Shown in pieces: positions 1 through 6,382 of a stretch of DNA of 7,948 bases. Origin of the DNA: Bacteroidota bacterium (lineage in GTDB: Bacteria > Bacteroidota > UBA10030 > UBA6906); the NCBI GenBank assembly GCA_016844425.1, contig JAERML010000048.1:1-7948 (forward strand), written 5' to 3'. The position numbers and the translations under genes are program-made. The stretch's first letter is position 1, and each line of letters opens with the position of its first letter. The notes below the pieces were generated by a model. The model ran no database searches and was not told the origin of the DNA. It saw only the letters and a program-made list of their open reading frames with translations.

Positions 1-2626
1 TGCTCTTCATCGTGTTGGGATCAGGTATCATATAGGCGGCTTCACCTGAAACCTTGAGCTGTGACGCCTCTCTTGTATCGAGAAGTGGAAGCGCGTCGAG
101 AGCCTTCGTCAGGAAGGGGAGGTTGAAACTGGTTGCCCCATCAATACCAAGGATGGTGTTGTTATTCGGCTCCTCACCAAGTCGGACCTTGTCGCTCAAC
201 GTCCGCTGGTTCAGGTTCATGATTGTGAACCCGATGTTCGTCGTTTGCGAGAGCGCCAGGTCGCCGCGGGCGCCAAGCAGTGTTTTGGATGCAAGCTGGA
301 AAAGGTCGTTCTGCTCATACTTGATTTGCAGGTTGGCCCCGGGAACCAACGCCGCGGCATTCCGGATCACAACCTCGCCAATGATGTAGTCTACACTGTA
401 GTCCACGTTGGGGGTGAGGCGGTTGCCGTTCAGCAACACCTGGACGCTTCCCTCAACAACGTTGAACCCGAGGGAGTATTTGGAAGTGGCGTCACCTGTC
501 GCCCTTCCCTGAATCGCATACTTGCTGCGATCGCTTTGGACCGCAAACGTCTTTGTCGTGTCATAGATTTGCGGGAAGTAGAACGTTGAATCCGGAAGAG
601 GCTTATTGTTGTCGATAAAGTATTTCTTGATGCCGGTATCAAACGGCCTGAGATGGGGAAAAATGATCTCAGCGGTAGCAAGGTCGATGGTGCGTCCCGG
701 CCGAAAATCGAACACATTATCACCGTCGGGAGCTGGAGTGTCATCCGCATTAAACTTGTCGAGACCGAAGACGCGAAGGAGCCGTTCGTTTTCTATGCTG
801 TTCTGCTTTTCAGCGGCCGCGATGGTTCGGTAGATGTCCAACTCGAACCCGGCCTTTTTAATATTCCTTCCCCCAAGAGGGTAAATGTTCTTCAGGAGCT
901 GATTCCACGCCACCTTGAACGTGGGGCCATTAGAATAGAGGTTTTTGGGTTTGACCATCTTCAGAATCATTGCACGGGATGTGTCTGTTCCAAGGTCACG
1001 TGCAAACTCGCCGTATTGTACAGCAGTCGTGCTGGTGTTTCCCGCAGTTCGGTATGCGATGGCTACAATCTGCTGATCCTGCACATTGGTCTTCAAAGAG
1101 AGGACACCGAGATACCCGTACCCGTCAAAATCGTACTGATCCTGGTTTAGCTTGACGAACAGTCCCCGTTCACGGGTTCCCCCGGTGCTATCTACCAACG
1201 CACGAAGCCCTTCATCGTACCCGGATCCGCGAGGCGGAAGCTCAATGAACGCAATCCCCTCCCGCTCAGTCGGGTCGGGAATGCTTCCCTGGCGTGTCAC
1301 CCAGACCTCTGCATCAACGATTTGCAGCTCGGGGTTGGTGACAAGCGCAGGCTCCTCCCGATAGTATCGTTCGTAGAATTCCCTGTATAGCGTATCGACA
1401 AAAAAGTGATTCGTGGCATACTCGTGCGGTTGAACAGAGATAGGCACTTCCTGCGCACCGCCGGACACGGCAACTTCCTTTATCTGTCCCTTCTTCTGCG
1501 ACGCGAGAGTCGTGAGGGTCAGCGGGCCGGTCTGGAACTTTGCCTTCACACCAAACAGTGCCTGGCTGCTGCCGATGAACGACGACGGAGTTTGAAGGGA
1601 GACGTTGCCTGCCTCGATACTCTGCACAATCTCGTCTTCGTACCCTGTGTACTTGATCTTAAGCTGGTTCTCGTATTCAAACGTCCGCTGCGTGTTCCAA
1701 TCGGCGAGGATATTGAGTTTGTCCCCGATGGTGCCATTGACGTTCACCTGCACCTCCTGCGCGAAATCCGGCTCGTTGCGACTCTGATCCAGCAGCGAAA
1801 CCTGCGTCTGGTCCGACTTGGTATTGCGAAACCCCGCCTTGATGTCCACCGCACCGCTGATGTTCAGCTTGATCTCCGGCTTTCCGAAGATGCTGAAGAT
1901 GGGGTTGGGTGGAATAGGAATTTGGATTTGCGTGATGGTGGCCATCAACTCACCAAGATCGTTTCGCTCGGCCAGAATCTTTGGCTTCCGAGCTTCGTCG
2001 GCAAGCATCCTGCGAAACTCTGCCTTCTGCCGCAGTGCGACATACTCCCGTAGCGGAACACTGATGGGGATCTTCACATCCTTTCCTCCCACCGTTTCGC
2101 GGAACACGACATCGCGTCCCAGTGAATCAACCACGACCTCACGCTTGTAGGTGGCGCCGCGTGTCGGGGCGAACAAGGAGTAGGTCCGGTCGGGAAAAAA
2201 CCTGACCTGCGGTTGGTCTCGCCGCAAATACGAAAAGTGTGTGAGTCGGGCTGTTGAGTCAAGATAGACAACATAGCCGGAATCCGACGCCTCTGATTTT
2301 TTTGGAACGGATGTGCCTAGCGAGTCTTTGCGCGAAGAATCCGATGTGAAGAACTTATTTGGATCGAAGACAGGAAGGGAGTCTTCTCCGCCAGAGAGGA
2401 ATCTTGTGCCGGCGTTGGCGCCGGTCTTATCGCCGGAGGAGGTTGAATCATCAAACAGCGCAAGCAATGGTTCGTACGTAGGGTCAGGAAGGAGATTGCT
2501 GGAACCGACAACGCTCTCCGGAGTAAAGAAGAAAACCGCCGCGATCAACGACGCGGCAGTGAGAAAAGCGATATCAACGAGGTGACGACGGAGGTATATC
2601 CGCGTGCTGTGAAGAAAGGAGACCAA
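1..2626 (-). CDS. sprA: Type IX secretion outer-membrane translocon SprA (N-terminal ~875 aa, partial)
   Basis: SprA is the giant beta-barrel channel through which type IX substrates cross the outer membrane; it is also called gliding motility protein SprA. The frame is open from a TAA at 2641-2639 to the left edge. I re-read it at about ten places and saw no shift or stop. Recognisable SprA segments, in order, are: IPIPPNPIFSIFG (residues ~236-248); FEYENQLKIKYTGYEDEI (~316-333), followed by an IEAGNVSL stretch; SGGAQEVPI with HEYATNHFF (~387-408); QYDFDGYGYLGVLSL (~497-511); IYPLGGRNI (~581-589); and GEEPNNNTILGIDG (~817-830). These fit the SprA_N regions seen in Flavobacterium SprA, a protein of roughly 2,400 residues, so about the first third is present. 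No ATG occurs in frame before residue 207. The TTG at 2626-2624 is the likely start because it gives a basic n-region and a hydrophobic stretch (IAFLTAASLIAAVFFF), i.e. a signal peptide. Residues ~45-130 are Ser/Asp-rich, probably a flexible linker. Family assignment is firm; the exact start is an inference. Confidence 0.93.
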   Translation of the reverse strand, partial: MVSFLHSTRIYLRRHLVDIAFLTAASLIAAVFFFTPESVVGSSNLLPDPTYEPLLALFDDSTSSGDKTGANAGTRFLSGGEDSLPVFDPNKFFTSDSSRKDSLGTSVPKKSEASDSGYVVYLDSTARLTHFSYLRRDQPQVRFFPDRTYSLFAPTRGATYKREVVVDSLGRDVVFRETVGGKDVKIPISVPLREYVALRQKAEFRRMLADEARKPKILAERNDLGELMATITQIQIPIPPNPIFSIFGKPEIKLNISGAVDIKAGFRNTKSDQTQVSLLDQSRNEPDFAQEVQVNVNGTIGDKLNILADWNTQRTFEYENQLKIKYTGYEDEIVQSIEAGNVSLQTPSSFIGSSQALFGVKAKFQTGPLTLTTLASQKKGQIKEVAVSGGAQEVPISVQPHEYATNHFFVDTLYREFYERYYREEPALVTNPELQIVDAEVWVTRQGSIPDPTEREGIAFIELPPRGSGYDEGLRALVDSTGGTRERGLFVKLNQDQYDFDGYGYLGVLSLKTNVQDQQIVAIAYRTAGNTSTTAVQYGEFARDLGTDTSRAMILKMVKPKNLYSNGPTFKVAWNQLLKNIYPLGGRNIKKAGFELDIYRTIAAAEKQNSIENERLLRVFGLDKFNADDTPAPDGDNVFDFRPGRTIDLATAEIIFPHLRPFDTGIKKYFIDNNKPLPDSTFYFPQIYDTTKTFAVQSDRSKYAIQGRATGDATSKYSLGFNVVEGSVQVLLNGNRLTPNVDYSVDYIIGEVVIRNAAALVPGANLQIKYEQNDLFQLASKTLLGARGDLALSQTTNIGFTIMNLNQRTLSDKVRLGEEPNNNTILGIDGATSFNLPFLTKALDALPLLDTREASQLKVSGEAAYMIPDPNTMKS

Positions 2627-2646
2627 TTCGATTCTCAGTTATTGTA
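2627..2646 (-). promoter_or_regulatory. Candidate sprA -10 box and short leader
   Basis: Read on the minus strand, TACAAT lies at 2646-2641, one mismatch from TATAAT. It is 14 bases upstream of the presumed TTG start at 2626. Transcription would begin near 2634, leaving a leader of about eight bases. No good -35 box is visible: the best hexamer at 16-18 bp spacing is about TAGTTC. No clear Shine-Dalgarno site lies before the TTG; there is only a weak GAGA. Whether this is a real promoter is uncertain. Confidence 0.35.
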
Positions 2647-2804
2647 TCCGACCCGGGCGGGTAGAACTATTACGGAGAACACCGCCCCACGTGCGTCCAC
2701 CCCGCATCTGCACCAATTCATTCCCGGGGACCGGCAGGAAGACGCTCCTCCCGCAAAGCATTAGCAAACCTGATCGATATGGTGACTCCTTTGAAGGTCG
2801 AGGG

Positions 2805-2822
2805 CCAAGTTGCGCAACTTGG
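2805..2822. promoter_or_regulatory. Perfect 18-bp palindrome, candidate operator
   Basis: CCAAGTTGCGCAACTTGG is its own exact reverse complement: nine bases per arm, with no spacer and no mismatch. The flanking bases do not extend the symmetry. It sits in the divergent region, about 80 bp upstream of the candidate lptF -35 box and about 160 bp from the candidate sprA -10 box. A perfect dyad here suits a dimeric regulator with a helix-turn-helix, such as a TetR-, MarR- or GntR-type protein. I cannot name the regulator. It is unlikely to be a terminator: there is no loop, no T-run, and it lies upstream of both genes. Confidence 0.5.
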
Positions 2823-2900
2823 TGTGTGGAACATAGGCAAAAGCCACAAAAATATCAAGCGCATGCACGGCCAAATTTCTGCCGGGTTCATCCGCTCACG

Positions 2901-2936
2901 TTGGAAAAGAAGAGAATGTAGAGTATATTAGCAGCA
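2901..2936 (+). promoter_or_regulatory. Candidate sigma-70-like promoter of the lptF-like gene
   Basis: TTGGAA (2901-2906) and TATATT (2924-2929) are separated by exactly 17 bp, the optimal spacing. Only six bases lie between the -10 box and the ATG at 2936, so the expected transcription start falls on or next to the A of the start codon. The message would then be leaderless. This agrees with the lack of a Shine-Dalgarno site at normal distance before the ATG; the purine run at 2905-2914 is too far upstream. The assignment rests on consensus match alone. Confidence 0.45.
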
Positions 2937-4357
2937 TGAAATCCCGCTTTCTTCCCCAGTGGATGCTGTTTTCCCGCTATCTGCTTCGTGCACACATCGG
3001 GCCTTTCGTTTTCTCTCTCTGCACGCTGATGTTTCTCTTCCTGTTGCAGTTCGTCATGAAGTTCATCGATCAACTCGTTGGCAAGGGTCTTACCGCCTGG
3101 ATCATCATCGAGTTGATTGCGCTGAACCTGGCGTGGATGGTTGTGCTTGCGGTGCCGATGTCGGTGCTCGTTGCGACACTCATGGCCTTTGGCGACCTCT
3201 CTTCGAAGAACGAGATCACTGCCATGAAAGCAAGCGGCATGAGCATTTACCGGATGATGACGCCCGTTGTGCTTGCATCACTGGTTGTGATGTATCTCCT
3301 CATCCTCTTCAATAACCACGTTCTCCCGGAGGCGAACCACCGGGCCAAGACGTTGACGATCGACATCCGACGCACCAAGCCAACGTTGAATCTGGTGGCA
3401 GGACTTTTCTCTCAGGATATCGCGGGCTACAGCATTCTGGTCCGGAAGACCTTCGAAAAAACCAACGACCTCGAAGGCATCACCATCTTCGACTATACGA
3501 ACCCCAATAGCAACGTGGTTATCACCGCGGAGCGGGGGACCATTTCCTTCTCACCAGACTATCGCAAGCTGGTGATGGACCTCCAAAGCGGCGAGATTCA
3601 CGAACTCGACCTGGCGAAGATGACTTCTTACCGCCGGCTTGAGTTCCAGAACCACCGGATTGCCATGGACGTGGAGGGCTTTGACTTTGCCCGCTCCGCC
3701 GAGGGAACCATCTCGCGTGGAGACCGTGAACTTAGCGCCGCGGTGATGATCGGCATTGTCGATAGCCTGGCCAGGGAGCGTGAGAAGCTTGAGGAGAACC
3801 TCCAAACTGTGGTGAGCCGGGATATGGAGCATCTTCTGGCAGGAACCAAGAACCCCTTTGCGCCCGGTGGGATGCGTCCACGCGTCGACCCCCCGACGAC
3901 CTCTGCATTGAATTCTGCCCGTCTGATGAGTTCCTCGGTGACCAACTCTCACATCGTCATCGAAATGGTGGACAAGCAGATGGATCAATATCTGGTGGAG
4001 ATTCACAAGAAATACTCCATTCCTGCAGCCTGTGTCGTTTTTGTTCTCATCGGTGCGCCCCTCGGCGTCATGGCCCGCAAGGGGGGATTCGGGGTTGCGG
4101 CTACACTCAGCCTTGGCTTCTTCGTCCTCTACTGGGCGTGTCTGAAAGGTGGCGAGAACCTTGCCGACCGGGACATCGCGTCCCCCTTCTGGGGAATGTG
4201 GTTTGCCAATGTCATCCTCGGCATCGTCGGCATGTACCTCACCTACCGGATCGGCAGGGAAACGGCCATCATCCGCTGGGATGCGCTCCAACGCTTCATC
4301 CCCAAACAGTGGCGAACCAAACTCCCCGATGAACCTGGGGCCGATCTTTCCCTCTGA
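2936..4357 (+). CDS. lptF: LptF/LptG-family permease with long periplasmic insert (LptF-like)
   Basis: This is a membrane subunit of the LptB2FG ABC transporter, which pulls lipopolysaccharide from the inner membrane and feeds it to the periplasmic Lpt bridge. The 473 residues show three N-terminal membrane segments (~20-42, ~54-84, ~106-126), a beta-rich periplasmic jellyroll region (~130-255), and three C-terminal segments (~362-380, ~386-403, ~417-437). The stretch NEITAMKASGMSIYR (~92-106) matches the cytoplasmic coupling helix that contacts the LptB ATPase. EIHKKYSIPAA...GAPLGV (~355-378) is the usual family signature at the fourth segment. The protein is about 100 residues longer than enterobacterial LptF. 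The extra length is a helical, then Pro/Ser/Thr-rich insert (~260-350) before the fourth segment, plus a cytoplasmic tail of about 35 residues. It overlaps the next permease gene by one base. LptF rather than LptG is inferred from gene order and the companion; the family itself is clear. No Shine-Dalgarno site precedes the ATG. Confidence 0.92.
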   Translation: MKSRFLPQWMLFSRYLLRAHIGPFVFSLCTLMFLFLLQFVMKFIDQLVGKGLTAWIIIELIALNLAWMVVLAVPMSVLVATLMAFGDLSSKNEITAMKASGMSIYRMMTPVVLASLVVMYLLILFNNHVLPEANHRAKTLTIDIRRTKPTLNLVAGLFSQDIAGYSILVRKTFEKTNDLEGITIFDYTNPNSNVVITAERGTISFSPDYRKLVMDLQSGEIHELDLAKMTSYRRLEFQNHRIAMDVEGFDFARSAEGTISRGDRELSAAVMIGIVDSLAREREKLEENLQTVVSRDMEHLLAGTKNPFAPGGMRPRVDPPTTSALNSARLMSSSVTNSHIVIEMVDKQMDQYLVEIHKKYSIPAACVVFVLIGAPLGVMARKGGFGVAATLSLGFFVLYWACLKGGENLADRDIASPFWGMWFANVILGIVGMYLTYRIGRETAIIRWDALQRFIPKQWRTKLPDEPGADLSL

Positions 4358-5442
4358 TGAAACTGATCGACCGGTATATCATCAAGCAGTTCCTTGTGTC
4401 GGCCCTCTTCTCTCTCATTGCTGTCACGATCGTCTTTATTGTCATTGATGCGGTCGAGCACCTGGACGATTTCATTGACAGGCAGGCAACCAGCGCAGTC
4501 ATCGCTCGGTACTACTTCTTCTTTATCCCCGAGATCGTCAAACTCATTATGCCGGTCGCAATGTTGTTGGCAAGCCTCTTTGTAACCGCCCGCTTGTCCA
4601 CACAGGGGGAGTTGACTGCTCTGAAATCGAGTGGCATCAGCCTTTATCGTACCATGGTGCCGTATGTCGTTGTTGCCATGATCGTCAGTGCAGCATCGGT
4701 GTACTTCAATGGCTGGGTTGTTCCCTCAGCAAACAAAATGAAGTTCACCATCGAACGGGTGTATCTCCAGCGCAACTACGTCTCCGCCTCCGGGGCGAAC
4801 ATCTATTTCCAGGACAGCCCCACACGAATCCTCTCGCTCGGGTATTTTGATGACGCTCGCAATATCGCGACACGCGTGAGCATCCAGGACTTCAACGATA
4901 CCAATCTTACGGTATTGACCGGCCGCGTGGACGCCGTGAGCATGCAATGGGATACCACGGCACGGATCTGGATTCTGCACAACGGTGTACGGCGCTGGTT
5001 CGTGGATGGCAAGGAGCGGTTGGAGGAATTCGATACCTCGCCCGCAGGCCGGCTTCACTTCGACCCGGAAGACCTTCGCAAGAAGCAGGAGAAACCGGAT
5101 GAGATGGATTACTATACGTTGAAGTACTTCATCGAGAGCCAGCAGCGGTCAGGACAGGATGTTGCACGTTGGCTGGTGGATTTTTACAGCAAGATATCGT
5201 TCCCGTTCGCATCCGTGATTGTCGTGCTATTCGGTGTTCCATTTTCTTCGGTCCGGAGGCGGGGTGGAGTTGGTGTGCAGCTCGGTATCAGCCTGTTGAT
5301 CTGCTTTGTTTATCTCATATTCATGAAGGTGAGCCAGGTCTTCGGTTACAACGGAGACATCCACCCACTGCTAACGGCCTGGCTCGCGAACATCATGTTC
5401 CTCATCGGGGCGATCGTGGTAATGCTGCGGGTACGGAAGTAA
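4357..5442 (+). CDS. lptG: LptF/LptG-family permease, standard length (LptG-like)
   Basis: This is the second membrane subunit of the lipopolysaccharide-extracting LptB2FG complex, predicted to pair with the upstream permease. Its 361 residues match the usual LptG length. Membrane segments fall at about 12-33, 53-78, 100-120, 278-297, 305-325 and 338-357, with a periplasmic beta-jellyroll domain at ~124-265. The coupling-helix signature GELTALKSSGISLYR is at ~84-98. DFYSKISFPFAS...FGVPF (~275-296) is the conserved entry to the fourth segment, followed by RRGGVGVQ. The ATG shares its A with the TGA stop of the upstream gene (TGATG) and has no ribosome binding site of its own, so translational coupling is likely; this would suit a one-to-one heterodimer. 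LptB, LptC and LptA are not in the window. The F/G assignment is by order and length only. Confidence 0.93.
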   Translation: MKLIDRYIIKQFLVSALFSLIAVTIVFIVIDAVEHLDDFIDRQATSAVIARYYFFFIPEIVKLIMPVAMLLASLFVTARLSTQGELTALKSSGISLYRTMVPYVVVAMIVSAASVYFNGWVVPSANKMKFTIERVYLQRNYVSASGANIYFQDSPTRILSLGYFDDARNIATRVSIQDFNDTNLTVLTGRVDAVSMQWDTTARIWILHNGVRRWFVDGKERLEEFDTSPAGRLHFDPEDLRKKQEKPDEMDYYTLKYFIESQQRSGQDVARWLVDFYSKISFPFASVIVVLFGVPFSSVRRRGGVGVQLGISLLICFVYLIFMKVSQVFGYNGDIHPLLTAWLANIMFLIGAIVVMLRVRK

Positions 5443-5459
5443 CGTTCCCGAAATGTTAC
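5439..5459. terminator. Small hairpin between convergent genes, possible weak two-way terminator
   Basis: GTAACGTT (5439-5446) can pair with AATGTTAC (5452-5459) around the loop CCCGA, giving eight pairs of which one is a G-T wobble in RNA. It spans the whole 13-base gap between two convergent genes and includes both TAA stop codons. The stem is AT-rich and no T-run follows on either strand, so it is not a classic intrinsic terminator. It may act weakly or be fortuitous. Confidence 0.25.
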
Positions 5460-6361
5460 AGGTCGTACGAGAGCTTCACCACCGGCACAACCCCATAGCC
5501 GATACCCACAGGAATTCGCTGTAACCCCAACGATGCGTGCGCCTTGTTATACCAACCGGCGCCCAAGGCGGCATACGCGGCACTTACTACATGGTTGATG
5601 ATCGCAACCGTCACCCAGGTTGAGGCGGTGTTGTAGTAGCTGTTGGCCTTGCCGCGTTCGCCTGCATAGTACTTGAAATTCGAGTATCCAGACTCCAGCC
5701 TCTGGGTTATTCCTTCATAGGTGATCAGGCCGGGATTCCGGTCATCCCAACCCTGATAGAACTGCTGGTACTTCCCAATCAGTTCAAAGTACTGTTGCTC
5801 GCCGTATGACGGAAGCGTGTGTGAGTACCAGGTGCCGATATCTCTTTCCAGCCGGTTGAGCTCCGTCCAATTGACTGACCCATTGCCATTGAAGACGGCA
5901 TATTGACCTGTAATAGCCGGGTTGATCTGTGAGGCATTGTCTCGTGTCCACTGCGCGTAACGTACTACACTCCAATGTTCATTGGCATAGTCCTGGAAGT
6001 AATTCGTCTGCCGGTCTCCGCGCTTGTCGTAGGAGTATGCAAGTGCCCACGCTGCAACATCGGCCGCAAGAAACGCTGCTGCCTCCCAGTAGTGCCCCGT
6101 GTAGAATTCTCCCGCACCCGGTACCAGCAGCGACAACCCTGCCGCAAGGAACGGGGATTTGCGCGCTGGCCCTCCCCCGCCAATCTCCTCCTGCACCTGC
6201 GGCGAGAAGGCAAATTCCGTTTGTCCAAAGAAATCCACCCGCATATTTCCCGTGAACGTTTGCTGCGGCGCTTTGCCTTCTCCGATCAAACGAATGCCAT
6301 CAGCAGACCATCCGCTGGAAATACCAACAACAAAGAGGAGAGCAATCCAATATTGTTTCAT
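5456..6361 (-). CDS. Exported DUF5683-like protein of unknown function
   Basis: The 301-residue product starts with a clear signal peptide: MKQY, then a hydrophobic core, with likely cleavage after GWSA at ~20. A short Gly-rich linker (~61-64) leads to KSPFLAAGLSLLVPGAGEFY (~68-87) and a second hydrophobic stretch (~92-109). This 'lots of Ala/Leu, then PGAG(E/Q)FY' pattern resembles DUF5683-type proteins common in Bacteroidota and Chlorobi relatives. The middle (~120-245) is rich in Tyr, Trp and Asn and includes YFELIGKYQQFYQGWDD (~191-207), which I believe recurs in such proteins. The C-terminus (~246-301) has another hydrophobic helix and ends in beta-prone sequence. An envelope location is likely; the function is unknown. 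It lies 21 bases downstream of the propeller-Omp85 gene and is surely cotranscribed with it, suggesting a partner or accessory role. A strong AGGAG site supports the ATG. The family name is tentative. Confidence 0.85.
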   Translation of the reverse strand: MKQYWIALLFVVGISSGWSADGIRLIGEGKAPQQTFTGNMRVDFFGQTEFAFSPQVQEEIGGGGPARKSPFLAAGLSLLVPGAGEFYTGHYWEAAAFLAADVAAWALAYSYDKRGDRQTNYFQDYANEHWSVVRYAQWTRDNASQINPAITGQYAVFNGNGSVNWTELNRLERDIGTWYSHTLPSYGEQQYFELIGKYQQFYQGWDDRNPGLITYEGITQRLESGYSNFKYYAGERGKANSYYNTASTWVTVAIINHVVSAAYAALGAGWYNKAHASLGLQRIPVGIGYGVVPVVKLSYDL

Positions 6362-6368
6362 GTGAACG

Positions 6369-6373
6369 CTCCT
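6369..6373 (-). promoter_or_regulatory. Strong Shine-Dalgarno site of the DUF5683-like gene
   Basis: On the minus strand, AGGAG sits seven bases before the ATG at 6361, ideal spacing. It lies inside the 21-base gap after the upstream stop codon. It fixes the start of the downstream gene and shows that this organism uses Shine-Dalgarno pairing, which makes its absence before the lptF-like and sprA starts informative. Confidence 0.8.
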
Positions 6374-6382
6374 GATCTGTGA

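Larger units (their letters stand above)
2627..2935. other. Divergent intergenic control region between sprA and the lptF-like gene
   Basis: This 309-base stretch separates two outward-facing genes. I found no convincing gene in it: the short open frames on either strand lack a placed ribosome binding site and resemble nothing I know. It does hold a candidate -10 box close to each start and a perfect 18-bp palindrome at 2805-2822. It is the only place in the window where transcription of sprA and of the two permease genes can start, so it probably coordinates them. Confidence 0.7.

Noticed and set aside
1406..2053. Plus-strand open frame of 215 codons
   Set aside because: It lies wholly opposite sprA, whose frame here carries clear family motifs. 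The antisense product resembles nothing and has no ribosome binding site.
2635..2721. Possible 28-residue leader peptide just upstream of sprA on the minus strand
   Set aside because: It starts with ATG, but the nearest good purine-rich site is over 20 bases away. The peptide shows no attenuator-like codon run and it overlaps the candidate -10 box.
2811..2839. TTGCGC inside the palindrome as a -35 box for the lptF-like gene
   Set aside because: At 17-bp spacing the matching -10 position reads TAGGCA, a poor match. The TTGGAA/TATATT pair downstream is much better.
3551..4291. Minus-strand open frame of 246 codons
   Set aside because: It is antisense to the LptF-like gene, which is certain. 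His/Asp/Gly-rich low-quality sequence of this sort is typical of the reverse strand of GC-leaning coding DNA.
2936..5442. The two permease genes as a recent tandem duplication
   Set aside because: They share only family signatures and differ widely in the periplasmic domain and length. This is the ordinary LptF/LptG pair, not a recent copy.
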